64,000 nt of DNA from positions 4,526,001-4,590,000 of the forward strand of contig CM066287.1 in NCBI GenBank assembly GCA_033816765.1, in the 5' to 3' direction. Made by a program: the position numbers and the translations under genes. Under the pieces are notes generated by a model. It did not search any database and was not told the origin of the DNA. It saw only the letters and a list, made by a program, of their open reading frames with translations. The DNA comes from Nothopassalora personata. Its lineage: Eukaryota; Ascomycota; Dothideomycetes; Mycosphaerellales; Mycosphaerellaceae. This document shows, piece by piece, positions 34,282-44,368 of this stretch (positions are counted from its first letter, which is position 1; every line of letters starts with the position of its first letter).

Positions 34282-34584
34282 GGTTAGGATGCAGCCTCGT
34301 ACGGCTGCTGTATTGTTACCGCATTCGATGCCGGACTATTTATGTGCTGCGGACTGGAGAGAAGCGTTCTGACTTCGATGGGACATGACGTGGGGAGCAT
34401 CACCAGGACGACACAAAGACGCTTGACGTGATGCGCCTGGTACGCCTGGTCATGTCCGTCTGTGCGTGGTGGAGCAGTTCGATCGTAGACTAGCGTGGCA
34501 TTTTCGTGTTTACCCCCCTTACATTCTTTCCGTATACATGGACAGCTCCGCCGTCGAAGACATACTCCCCCATCTTGCGGGTTG
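34282..34584. promoter_or_regulatory. Shared divergent promoter of the lipase and QRI7 genes
   Basis: 303 bp separate the two start codons, so both promoters and leaders must lie here. I identify no specific factor site. The in-frame GTG at 34495 upstream of QRI7 is not needed as a start. Confidence 0.5.
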
Positions 34585-35931
34585 ATGCTATCGCGGCTGG
34601 CGCCTAGCAGTACCACTGTCTCGCTGAGTCGCCATGTCAGCCTCGCCGCAAGCAGGACCGCACGCCCCAACCAAAGACGTTTGACGACTCTGGCCATCGA
34701 AACATCATGCGATGACACTGCAGTAGCAGTCGCCGAGCAGACGCCATCCGGTCGAGTCGAGGTGCACTTCCACGAGAAAATTACCGCCAACAACGATGCG
34801 TACAATGGCATCCATCCACTGGTTGCGCTACAGTCGCACCAGTCCAATTTGGCCAAACTCATCCGCCAAGCGTTGAGTTATTCTTCTCGTCCTGATTTCG
34901 TAGCGGCAACGCGAGGGCCTGGAATGCGAAGCAATCTCTCCGTTGGCCTCGACACCGCCAAAGGACTTTCTTTGGGCCTGGGTGTCCCGTTCATGGGTGT
35001 ACATCACATGCAAGCCCACGCATTGACTCCCAGGCTGGTTAGCGCTATGCTTGGAACCGTACAGCTTGACACTGCAATTGAGCCGCAGTATCCTTTTCTG
35101 ACCGTCTTAGCGAGTGGTGGCCACACCATATTGCTAAGTTCCAAGGATCTTACAGAGCATGCAATACTGGCAGAGACACAGGACATCGCACTTGGAGACT
35201 ATCTGGACAAAGCAGCTCGCGCGATTGTGCCTCGAGCGTCACTGAAGACTCCGTATGGCAAAGCGTTGGAAGACTTCGCTTTTCCGAATGGTTCGCGAGA
35301 TTACGAATACGTGCCACCTGCGCGCAGACAGGACGAGCTCCAAGCCCGGCAGACCAAATGGGGCTGGACTCTTCGACCGCCTTTCGCGGAGAGTAAGGGT
35401 GGCCAAAAGACATCGAAGCGTATGGCTTTCTCCTTTGCTGGGCTTCTGTCATCCGTTGAGCGCTTTCTAGAACGAAGGACAGACACGGATGGTCGCCTCA
35501 CGGATGAAGCTCGAGGCGTTGGTGAAGTCAGTCTGGAAGAACGTCGCGATATGGCTCGCGAGACCCAGAGGCTGGCGTTCGAACATCTAGCATCCCGAGT
35601 CCTACTGCACTTATCTACCATTGATGCTGCTAAAGTCAGTACAGTAGTCGTCTCAGGTGGCGTTGCATCCAATGCGTACTTGCGACATGTTATGCGGGCG
35701 ATGCTGAATGTTCGTGGCTACAAGCATATAGAATGCGCCTTTCCTCCGGTCACGCTCTGCACGGATAATGCTCTGATGATTGCATGGGCCGCTTTGGAGA
35801 TGTGGCACGCTGGCTACCGGTCTAGTCTGGATATTCAGCCCATTCGCAAGTGGAGTATGGATTCGAGGGCAGAAGATGGCGGAATCTTGGGAGTGGGAGG
35901 TTGGACCAAAATCGATGCATCTCAAGACTGA
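34585..35931 (+). CDS. QRI7: Mitochondrial tRNA N6-threonylcarbamoyladenosine transferase
   Basis: Kae1/TsaD-family enzyme that adds threonylcarbamoyl to A37 of ANN-decoding tRNAs in mitochondria. From the ATG at 34585 the protein has 448 residues and no introns. The N-terminus MLSRLAPSSTTVSLSRHVSL plus an Arg-rich stretch to residue 32 is a convincing mitochondrial presequence; this is why I reject the upstream GTG. The ASKHA core begins LTTLAIETSCDDTAVAVAE. Other motifs are NDAYNGIHPLVALQSHQ, ATRGPGMRSNLSVGLDTAKG, the metal-binding VHHMQAHALTP (H141, H145), LTVLASGGHTILL, GDYLDKAARAI and, near the end, VVVSGGVASNAYLR and CTDNALMIAWAALE. An insertion of about 60 residues after AFSFAGLLSSVERF is charged and variable. 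Confidence 0.94.
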   Translation: MLSRLAPSSTTVSLSRHVSLAASRTARPNQRRLTTLAIETSCDDTAVAVAEQTPSGRVEVHFHEKITANNDAYNGIHPLVALQSHQSNLAKLIRQALSYSSRPDFVAATRGPGMRSNLSVGLDTAKGLSLGLGVPFMGVHHMQAHALTPRLVSAMLGTVQLDTAIEPQYPFLTVLASGGHTILLSSKDLTEHAILAETQDIALGDYLDKAARAIVPRASLKTPYGKALEDFAFPNGSRDYEYVPPARRQDELQARQTKWGWTLRPPFAESKGGQKTSKRMAFSFAGLLSSVERFLERRTDTDGRLTDEARGVGEVSLEERRDMARETQRLAFEHLASRVLLHLSTIDAAKVSTVVVSGGVASNAYLRHVMRAMLNVRGYKHIECAFPPVTLCTDNALMIAWAALEMWHAGYRSSLDIQPIRKWSMDSRAEDGGILGVGGWTKIDASQD

Positions 35932-36382
35932 GGCGTCCTGGCAGCTCGAAGTTCGGAAAAACTGAGCGACTGTCACCGTACCCAGCTGAGCTCCGCTCAT
36001 CGGAGGACTATGCGCATCTACGGTGCAAGTTACAGCATCCTCACTCATACTGGATGACAGAAGCGTGGCGTAACGTAGTGCAGTAGAATCGTCGCGCGAG
36101 TCTAGTAGTCACGTAGTGTCGAGCAGCGAGCCATGGCATACTTTCACGAGAACTATTGAGTCTCACACGAGCCGACTAGGTTTGCCCTGCTTGATTCCAA
36201 ACTCTATGCGGTATCAAGTGTTCTGCCTTCTTTCTTCAACGCGAATGCCACCTTTGCCGAGACAGCTATTCCAGTGGGCCCACCGACATCGCAAATAACA
36301 GAAGAGCGGGGCAAGTACTTTGACCAGAATTCACATACTTCAATCGATACCATCTTTGCATGCGACTTAGACTACGTCAGAT
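35932..36382. other. Intergenic spacer
   Basis: QRI7 3' flank and promoter of the next gene. No gene or repeat recognised. Confidence 0.45.
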
Positions 36383-37380
36383 ATGGCTCGCGCAACTATA
36401 GGCATCGTCAGTATCGGGGATATGGGTGTCGGAGTGGCAAGATTGTTGATCGCAAATGGCTACAAGGTCATCACAAATGCCTCAGATAGAAGGTAAGGGC
36501 ATGCTGAAGGCTCTCCACGACAGACGTATCTGACGAAACCAGTAAGTCTACTCAAAACCGGGCTAGAACGAACAAAATAGACCTGGTCCAAAGTGATAAC
36601 GAGCTTTGTGACCAGGCCGACTATGTTCTCTCCATTGTGCCGCCAAAGGAAGCCGTAGCAACAGCTGCTCGGATCGCCAACACCACCAGCGATCCAGAAT
36701 TCAAGAACCGCAGGAGGCCGCTGTACTACCTTGACTTGAACGCCATTAGCCCTCGCTCAGCACGACAGATTGGAGAGCTGTTCAAAGACAATGGCAATAT
36801 CCGCTTCATCGATGGCGGAATCATCGGATATCCCCCGAGTCTGAAAGAAGATGGCACCTGGAGCAGGCCAAGTATTCCAGTCTCGTGTCCGATCGATGTC
36901 CTACCCAGCGACAAGCACTTGCTCGAGGTTCTGAACGCAAAGCATATCAATCAAGCTATTGGCTCTGCCAGCGGGTTGAAGATGTGCTTCGCATCTTTGT
37001 CCAAAGGCTTTACGGCCCTGGCCATCCAGTCTTTCACCACTGCCCAGAGTCTAGGGGTTATCGACGAACTGCGGGCTCACCTTGACCAGTTCGGTCCAGG
37101 CGTACGAGCTAGGGCAGAACAAGGTCTTGTCAGTATGCCTCCTAAAGCCTACAGATGGGTCAACGAAATGGAACAGATTGCGGAGACCTTCGAAGCAGAC
37201 GGCGGCTTCAGCAAAGAGGAATCTATATTTCGAAGCATAGCACACGTATATGATCTGGTGGCGAATGGAACTGAGCTTGGTCGAGAGACGACTGAAGCTC
37301 GTCAGCGAGGTAAAACGGCAGATGACGTGGCAAAGCTGATGATCGAGGGCACAGAACGTCGGAAAATCAAGAAGGATTAG
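36383..37380 (+). CDS. 6-phosphogluconate-dehydrogenase-like NAD(P)-binding protein (DUF1932 type)
   Basis: Putative oxidoreductase of the beta-hydroxyacid dehydrogenase/6PGDH superfamily; substrate unknown. Exons 36383-36492 and 36543-37380, intron GTAAGG..AACCAG (50 bp), give 315 residues. The N-terminal Rossmann fold starts MARATIGIVSIGDMGVGVAR with a GxxMGxG nucleotide loop. The splice gives NASDRSKSTQNRARTNKIDL. Then come ADYVLSIVPPKEAVATAARI, LYYLDLNAISPRSARQI and IRFIDGGIIGYPP. The C-terminal DUF1932-like helical domain has GSASGLKMCFASLSKGFTAL. The catalytic Lys of the superfamily is plausibly the one in SGLKMCFAS. It ends with a basic KIKKD tail. Confidence 0.88.
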
Positions 37381-37856
37381 TTTCCAATGGTATGGATCCA
37401 CAGACACTTGTCATCTGGTAGACCTAGCAATGTTCCATGATCTGATAACTGTTTGCCTGATCCGAGTTCAGCTTGGTCTTACGGATCTCACCATGGACGG
37501 CTAGTGAGCGGACATCCCTAACCTCGCAGCAAAACTCATACCAGTACGATGATCCGTCAGCGGTTATGACCAGGGACACACCCTGAATGTTGCCATTAGA
37601 TCATTTGACAAGCTGCGGAGGAGTATCGAAGTGCTCCTGCAGATCTTCCAGGGCAGGGAAAGCATTTTATACATATCTCACCACGGAGCACGAGGCTCAG
37701 ACGATCGGTTGCCATACCGGATCGCAGATTCCGCTGCATAATGGTAACGTGGATCTGCGACATCACGGATGGTCAAGCAGTCCATCAATGCCGACGGGGT
37801 TACGTCAGGTGACTACAGGCTCTAGGGGCGATCCATGAAGGAAAGGTGATTTGCCA
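37381..37856. other. Intergenic spacer
   Basis: Between the convergent 6PGDH-like gene and the decayed membrane-protein gene. Nothing recognisable. Confidence 0.4.
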
Positions 37857-38338
37857 CTAGCCAAAGCATGCCTGGAGCCAACCGCCTGTACGTCACTCAC
37901 GTCAGCTCATCCAGATCGTTGGATGTAAGACTAGCACTTACCAGCAATGAAGACCAAAGCACAGATCCACTGTGCCACGTCAAATGCTCCTCGGATACCA
38001 TTCTTTGCACACGCCCAGGCGATGGCGAAGACGAGGCTGGTGACACCGAACAATACATTGATGATCGTCCAGACACGATTGGCAAAAAAGCCTTCCACAA
38101 GGTTGATACCCCGTCCGACTTCAAGCTGTAGACGTCCGTTCTTTTTCTGGACGCAAAGATACGTGATGAGTTCACCATCATAGTCTTCAGGGTACTTGAA
38201 GAGGTGTAACAAATACTAATCACCGACAGGCGGGACCAGCTCTCCTGGCACGAAGGTACTGTCTCATTCCCCAATTGGCAAGTGGTCGTAGAGCGGCTGA
38301 CCGCAAGAGCAAGTCCAGCGTACACGAGCTTTATCCAT
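37857..38338 (-). pseudogene. Decayed fungal CxC/transmembrane protein gene
   Basis: Remnant of a multicopy fungal family of unknown function. These proteins carry an RWxCxCG motif, a variable middle, a PPxG..H segment and C-terminal TM helices. In one frame from 38338: MDKARVRWTCSCGQPLYDHL, an in-frame TGA, then ELVPPVGD, an in-frame TAG, and YLLHLFKYPEDYDGELITYL. After that come GRLQLEVGRGINLVEGFFAN, two hydrophobic helices (VWTIINVLFGVTSLVFAIAW and FDVAQWICALVFIAG) and a proper intron (37941-37886, GTAAGT..ACAG). The last exon encodes GWLQACFG and stops at 37857. The middle of the family, well over 100 residues, is missing, as is the expected region upstream of the CxC motif. The intact 3' splice and end show it was once a gene. 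A short expressed C-terminal protein cannot be excluded. Confidence 0.55.
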
Positions 38339-39981
38339 GTCTACTGCGCGGACTCTGGACCATGAATGGCTTCCAGCCAGGTAACTGTGTGCTCCACGGT
38401 ACGGGCAATAGCAGCAACGAGCAGACCACGAAACGCCGTGAATTTTCAGTGGGCGGAAGCGACACGGATGAGTTCCGGCAAAGCGACGCTATTCATACCT
38501 AAGGGGCCACCAGGTGGCATATGAGGCACGCGTCCGGTATTCCACAACCCGTTGCTCACTGCTTGTGTGGTCAAGTCGCCAACCGCGTTGGCTTCAGCGT
38601 TCGTGGGAAAGAAAGCGGCTTGTGTCCAGGCAGCACAAGGACCTCAGACGTGAAGTGACCTCTTTCTGCTGGTTTCAACGATGGTGTGGCAGCATCTTCG
38701 GGAGAGGCTCTGTCACGACATCTTCCTTACCAGCACTATCATGTGAAGTACTTCGCAACATCGGCGACGTCGGCTCGCGTGATGCTGTGAACTGATGCGG
38801 ACCCGTTAGCTTACGAAGCGCCTTCAGTTTTGCACGACATGCCCTCGTCCAAAGGGTGAGCACCCAGCTTTGAGACGTTGGTACTACACTTTGCTCCAGC
38901 GGCTGTAATATATCTGACAATCAATCAAGATGCTGCCTCACTCGGCTCAAGGCAAGTATTGATATCGCCGGGGAATTGCGTTTTGCTCCCCTACTAATAC
39001 ATTTCATTGTGCGCTGGGTACTGGTGCCATTCTTTTCTGTACTAGCACCTTGATAGGTAGCTAGTCCTGGATTGTGAGGTCTGACGATTGCTCGGCTGCG
39101 CCACAGCCTGCTATGACATGCTCGAGCACGGTCTTTACCCGACATTGACATCTTTGTGACACTCTTCCCTGAGTCGTAAGGGCTTCTCCGCCGCGAGCAT
39201 AGATATCTGCTGGACGGCATACTCGCGTCAGTAGTCTCAGCTGGCCGTATTCCCGCTCAAAAGGCTTTCAGCTGTCCGTATCCTGCTTTTTCAACTGCTC
39301 TTTTGGTGCATTCAGTACTGTCTGCAGTCCTTCGATCTCATCAGTCCATGCTGTGCTCACTTCGAATTGGACCGCTTCTTAGTCTCTGCTTCCTGCTGCA
39401 GTCAGCAGATAGTGCGGAATCGCGAAGTCTGTCACCCTGTTTTACATACTATTTTGAGTTGCTCAGGAGCACACATACTCAAGGCGAATACTCACAAGTC
39501 TTGAGAGGATACGAGAGGAATGTCATTCTTCGGCAATGGAGAAGAGTGCCGGGTGGGAATCAAAGTGTAGAGAGCTCAACGGGCACCTTTATCTTTTGCG
39601 TTCGCATTGGTATCACAACGGCTGTCTCAACGTTCGAAGTACACAGAAACGCACAGTCAGAGTGCAAGCTACCGTTGAGGATGCAGCTGTCAACAGTTGA
39701 ATATATCCAAACTTACCACAGCTGTTGTGCGACAGCCTAAACTCGCGCGTATGCCATAGAGCCGCTCAGTGGTGGCTGGAAGTACCTGCAGCATCGCAGT
39801 CGTTTCGAGTACTCAGTGGATTGTGTACTGTGGGAGGGTGAGCTCCAAAGGAATAGGAGGAAGGTCAATTTACGCCAAGAGGACCCACATTCTGTCGACC
39901 GCCCAATCATATGTGTTGACCTCAAAGATCCATGTCTCTTGCCTGTTGCTTGACGCGTAGATGTTCGTCTGAGCATCAACA
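38339..39981. other. 1.6 kb without a confident gene
   Basis: The only frame with any gene-like feature is 39348-39740 (+). It opens with a possible secretion signal (MLCSLRIGPLLSLCFLLQ) and would give a 130-residue product with scattered cysteines. Its codon use and lack of a recognised family leave it unsupported. The rest shows nothing. Confidence 0.35.
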
Positions 39982-41005
39982 ATGCTGTCAATCCCATGGC
40001 GAGCTTGTTCAACGCAGCTAATACTCATTTCGAGGATATCACGCAGCAGTATGGCCACGATTCGATCGTCTTTGCCTCATGAAGAGAGGACTCAAGCCGA
40101 GCCGCGGGAAAATCAGATTGAGCCGGTGATTTTATCGAACATTAGAGAGGTGAATGACAACATTAGACTGTTGCGATTAAACGCAGTAGATCCGAATCAT
40201 ACTATCAAGGTACGTTTCATGGGCATGAGTTCACTCTGTGGAAGCAGGAACACTGACTGAACATCAGTTCCTACCAGGTCAATGGCTCGATACTTTCATT
40301 CCAGGGCTACGTTCAGCAGGCGGCTTTACCATAACCTCAACCCCGAGCCAAGCTAGACCTTCCAGTCACTCTCCGCCGTTTCTGGAACTCGCGATACAAC
40401 GGAGTTCCAACCCCCCCGCAAAATGGCTCTGGCGACCTGAACAAGAGATCCTTGGTAGTCAACTGGCTGTTCGTGTTGGCGGCTCATTTACCTACCCACC
40501 ACCAGGACTCGACGTAAGACAAGTAGATCGCCTTGTGCTCGTAGCGGGAGGCGTCGGCATAAATCCATTGATATCGATATTCTCACACCTGATCAGGAAC
40601 CATGCCAGCGCTCGACCGCGCGAGATTCACTTTCTTTATGCCACGAAAGCAGACTCTGAGCTTGATCCGCAGAGGATTCTCTTCCTGCCTCGACTGATGG
40701 ATCTTGTGGCGGCAGTATCAGATCCAAACATAACTTTGAGCCTCTTTCTCAGTGGAACAGGCGATAGCGGCGCCATTGAGCATGGCAAACTTCCCAATCG
40801 AACGTTTGGTCGACGACTGACGGACGAGGATCTTCGCAGTGCGATCGATGGCTATAGGCAGAACGTATTTGGTGCAAAGCATGATCGCAAAGGAACTCTT
40901 TGCTATGTTTGTGGTCCGCCAAGGATGACCGACGAGATTGTGGCTTCCCTGAGGAACCAAGAAGGCCTGTCTGAGGAGCGAGTCTTGTGCGAAAAGTGGT
41001 GGTGA
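39982..41005 (+). CDS. FAD/NAD(P)-binding ferredoxin-reductase-like protein (OXNAD1 type)
   Basis: Oxidoreductase of the ferredoxin-NADP reductase superfamily; electron partner unknown. Exons 39982-40209 and 40268-41005, phase-0 intron GTACGT..CATCAG, give 321 residues. The N-terminus MLSIPWRACSTQLILISRIS with basic and hydroxylated residues resembles a mitochondrial presequence; an inner ATG at 40051 is the alternative start. The FAD domain includes FLPGQWLDTFIPG and GGFTITSTPSQ. The NAD domain has RLVLVAGGVGINPLISIF, EIHFLYATKAD and the C-terminal CYVCGPPRMTDEIVASL, ending in EKWW. This is the layout of OXNAD1-like proteins. Its stop lies 74 bp from the convergent Trm61-like gene. Confidence 0.88.
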
Positions 41006-41079
41006 GCGTTGGCAAATTTTGGAGAGTAGACTGCCATGATGGGGCTGCCATCGCCATAATAGCATTTGGCCACAATAAG

Positions 41080-42270
41080 CTACCCCTCCGACGATACAGC
41101 GGCATCTTTTGATTCTCGTTGCTTCTTCCAGACACCCAAAAATCCACCACCCTTAATGCGATCGCCGACTTTTGGACGACACACCATTAACCATTTCTCA
41201 CTATCCCTTGGCAGAGGAATTCGCAGCTCAGAGGCAACCTCGCCATCCCTACCTTCAAGATGATGGTTCGAATCCTGTCCATTCTCTGCTTCCGTCTCTG
41301 CTTCCGGGTCTGTTTTTAAAGTGGATCTAGGTCGTACAAAACGAACATCCCACTCTCGTCCGCCAGTGCCGCCATTGACACCCAGCTCCACGACCTTTTC
41401 CAGAGCGAGAGGCGCACGCTGGTCTTTGATGTTGGTTGCGCACAAGGTGATTTGTGTTATGGAGGGGTTGAAGACGATCAGCGTGCCATCAACTCGCAGT
41501 GCATCAACTACTCCTGTCAGGTGGCCTTGCGCTGCCGGCAAATCGAGCAAGGCATGGGATAAGAACTGCGCGCTCTGTCTGCCTTGTTGGAGCTCACGTA
41601 ATCTCTCGCTCACGTCGCCAACGTGAAAGTCGACATTCCGGGCATATATGCCCTGGCGAAAGCCTTCCACTACGGCCCGGGCATGCGAAGAGAACCTTGG
41701 AGATACATCGATGGTATGAAGTACGGCATGGCGCTCTAGCCTGGTGGCATTGAACCCATGGATAGCACGGCTCAGGTGGAGGGTAAGCGATCCATGCCCA
41801 GTGCCGGCCTCGAGAATTTCCAGCTTCGTCGCCATGGCGGACTCGCCTTCTTCGTCATTCTGAGGGTCAGAGTCGAGGTCAGGATGCAGATCTAGGAGAT
41901 CGACTATGAGCCTTGCATCGGCAGGATATATTGGCGTTACTAGTCTTCTGCTCAACCGCACGTAGTCTTCGAGAGTGACATTGTGCAGTCTATATTCGGT
42001 GCCTGCTTTGGTCGATTTTGTAGTGCTTGACGTGACCAGATCGCGGACTCTGCTTCCGATAATGTCATCGTGCTTGATAATGCCTCGATGACCCTCGATG
42101 CGCCGCCCTGCCTTCAAGGGTCGCGACAGTATTGGTGGCGCGGACCGATCTTGTTTCTGTCGAAGGAGAACCAGATCGCCCTCAGCAAAGGGGCGCAGGT
42201 CACTTATATGCCGCTTTTGTGCTACACCGTGAAGTCGCCTAGCACAACGCCACGTGCTCTGCAGACGCAT
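41080..42270 (-). CDS. Trm61-like tRNA (adenine-N1)-methyltransferase, probably mitochondrial
   Basis: SAM-dependent methyltransferase of the TRM61/TRMT61B family, which makes 1-methyladenosine at tRNA position 58. Intronless, 396 residues from ATG 42270; an upstream TTG at 42333 is rejected. The N-terminus MRLQSTWRCARRLHGVAQKR is basic and free of acids, like a mitochondrial presequence. It continues FAEGDLVLLRQ and IIKHDDIIGSRVRDLV, the latter matching the family's Trm61 N-terminal barrel. Also seen are RLVTPIYPADARLIVDLLDL, SAM motif I LEILEAGTGHGSLTLHLSRA (near residues 150-169) and HTIDVSPRFSSHA. DVSERLRELQ and ALLDLPAAQGHL follow, the latter with the family's LDxP motif. A charged linker separates the C-terminal segment KWLMVCRPKVGDRIKGGGFL. 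Mitochondrial location is inferred. Confidence 0.86.
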   Translation of the reverse strand: MRLQSTWRCARRLHGVAQKRHISDLRPFAEGDLVLLRQKQDRSAPPILSRPLKAGRRIEGHRGIIKHDDIIGSRVRDLVTSSTTKSTKAGTEYRLHNVTLEDYVRLSRRLVTPIYPADARLIVDLLDLHPDLDSDPQNDEEGESAMATKLEILEAGTGHGSLTLHLSRAIHGFNATRLERHAVLHTIDVSPRFSSHARAVVEGFRQGIYARNVDFHVGDVSERLRELQQGRQSAQFLSHALLDLPAAQGHLTGVVDALRVDGTLIVFNPSITQITLCATNIKDQRAPLALEKVVELGVNGGTGGREWDVRFVRPRSTLKTDPEAETEAENGQDSNHHLEGRDGEVASELRIPLPRDSEKWLMVCRPKVGDRIKGGGFLGVWKKQRESKDAAVSSEG

Positions 42271-42611
42271 AGGCTTGTCGTAAAGTGGCGGATGATCGGT
42301 AAGGGCAAATGTTGGTAAAGAAAAGGACGACAATCCTTGGAGAGGTCGCAGAAGATCCCTGCGTACTTCCCGCCGATGGGCCCAGCCGTCGGCCCCGTGT
42401 ACAGTACCTCAACCCTCAACTCAGACACATACAAGTAAGCTGCACCTGCTGCATTTGACTGACATCGGCAGCACTTGCCGTCGTCGTCTGGCCAATGTCA
42501 GAGCAGTGACATTGAGTGCACGCGAATATGGAGAGAGGTGCCTCGTTGCAACAACCTCCCTGACGGCATTACCATCAGCATATCAGCATCTCTATTGAGC
42601 ACGTTCGCAGT
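42271..42611. promoter_or_regulatory. Shared divergent promoter, Trm61-like and DCR2 genes
   Basis: 341 bp separate the two start codons, so both promoters lie here. No specific factor site recognised. Confidence 0.45.
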
Positions 42612-44368
42612 ATGGCCAGGCGCATTGTGAGCACCGCACTCGATATACACGCGCGCCTCACACTACGCATACTAACCATATAAGACAGATACGTACACTC
42701 GCGCAACTCGGGGCGTTTGCTTCGTTGCTATGTCTACTGGTCTTCATCGCCGACTTTCGATATCGCGTGCTGCCCGCCTCAATCCACGGCCACCTGCCTT
42801 CGCACCATGCCGGTTCTGTCATCACTGATGTGACCATAGCTTTCTGCTCCTCCGCGAACCCGTTCTCCAAATGTCGCCTCGACCCGGACAAGTGGAGTCG
42901 AGTAGAAAAGGACCTGTATCTGGGCAGTGGCTGGCTGAACAAGGCATATCTCCATGTGCAACGCAAGAAGGAGCAAGATCTCACCACCGATGACAAAGTC
43001 GTGATCGGCATCAAAGTCAGCAGGGTACGGCCCGAAGAGGGCGAGAAGGAAGAGGCCAAGGAGTCCTGGGAGAGTAGAGCGGGCGGCATCTTCATCCTTC
43101 GCAGCAGTAAGAGACACGACAGCGATACAGACAAGGCCATCACCGCCCTTGATGTGCTCTTCGGTGCGGACGCGGTTGACCCAAGGCCCAACTGGCAAGT
43201 CGCGCAGACACCGCTTCTACTCGACGCGGCAGATGGGGATCGTCCTCCGAGGCTGAGCGTACGTCACGGTCGTCCCAAGCTTGACCATAAGCCGCCGGTC
43301 CTTCGTGTAGGCAAAGGTGGCAAGTTCAAGATACTGCAGGTGTCGGATGCCCATTTATCGACTGGTCTTGGTGCTTGTCGGGATGCTATTGGTGAAGGTG
43401 ACAAGCCCAGCATGAAATGCGAGGCAGATTCTCGTACGTTGGAATTCATTGAGGCGATACTAGACGACGAGTTGCCCGACCTCGTTGTTCTTTCAGGCGA
43501 TCAAACAGAGGGTCCTGCGGCGCCCGATACGCAGAGCGCCATTTTCAAGATGGTTGCGCCACTTATTGAGCGATCCATCCCTTACGCCGCAATATTTGGT
43601 AACCACGATGACGAAGGCACTCGCTCTCTGCCGAGGAAGACACAAATGGCTCTGTTGCAAACACTTCCTTACAGTTTGAGTGAGCCTGGGCCAGCTGACA
43701 TCGAGGGCGTAGGTAACTACTACGTTGAGGTACTTGCGCACTCCTCGCAGCATTCAGCTTTGACGTTATATATGCTGGACACCCACTCCTTAACACCAGA
43801 CGAAAAACGCTTCAAGGGCTACGACTGGCTCAAGCCCGGGCAGATTGACTGGTTCCGTAACACTGCTCAAGGATTGAAGAAAGAACATGCCAAATATAGC
43901 CACATCCATATGGATATGGCATTCATACACATACCGCTGCCAGAGTATGCAGACCGCAGTAACTCGGTCGCGGGCGGAGAATGGAAAGAAGGCGTCACTG
44001 CACCGACTTACAACAGCCACTTCTACGATGCTCTGGCCGAGGAGGGCGTGGTGGCCGTTGGTTGTGGCCACGACCATGTGAACGATTACTGTGCGTTACG
44101 CCCTCACAAAGTGGCTCGCGAAGAGTTGCACTCTTCGCAGGAGAAGAAGTCAAAGCTTGGCCCATGGATGTGTTATGCCGGCGGCTCGGGCTTTGGAGGA
44201 TACGCAGGCTATGGCGGCTTCCATAGGCGAGTAAGGGTATGGGAGGTGGACACCAACGCTGGACGACTGACCACCTGGAAACGCGTCGAATGTTGCGGCG
44301 CAGAAACCAAGAAACAGATTGACGAGATCACATTAGTAGAGGGCGGGAGCGTGATTGCACCCCCGTGA
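42612..44368 (+). CDS. DCR2: Dcr2-type calcineurin-like phosphoesterase
   Basis: Metallophosphatase; yeast Dcr2 dephosphorylates Sic1 and Ire1 and affects cell-cycle entry and the unfolded-protein response. A 15-nt first exon (42612-42626, MARRI) joins 42689-44368 over a 62-bp intron with an ACTAAC branch, giving 564 residues. One TM helix lies at about 13-31 (AFASLLCLLVFIAD), so the catalytic part is probably lumenal or exposed on one membrane face. Metallophosphoesterase blocks in order: KILQVSDAHL (D225, H227), LVVLSGDQTEGPA, YAAIFGNHDDEG, MAFIHIPLPEY and VAVGCGHDHVNDY. Between TM and catalytic domain is the Dcr2-specific region with LGSGWLNKAYLHVQRK. Splice sites and the tiny first exon are my reading of the DNA. 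Confidence 0.92.

Noticed and set aside
34495..34584. GTG start extending QRI7 by 30 residues
   Set aside because: The ATG at 34585 yields an excellent mitochondrial presequence; non-ATG starts are rare in fungi.
41265..41275. GGTTCGAATCC, a perfect tRNA B-box-like sequence
   Set aside because: It lies inside the Trm61-like coding region and no cloverleaf or A box could be built around it.
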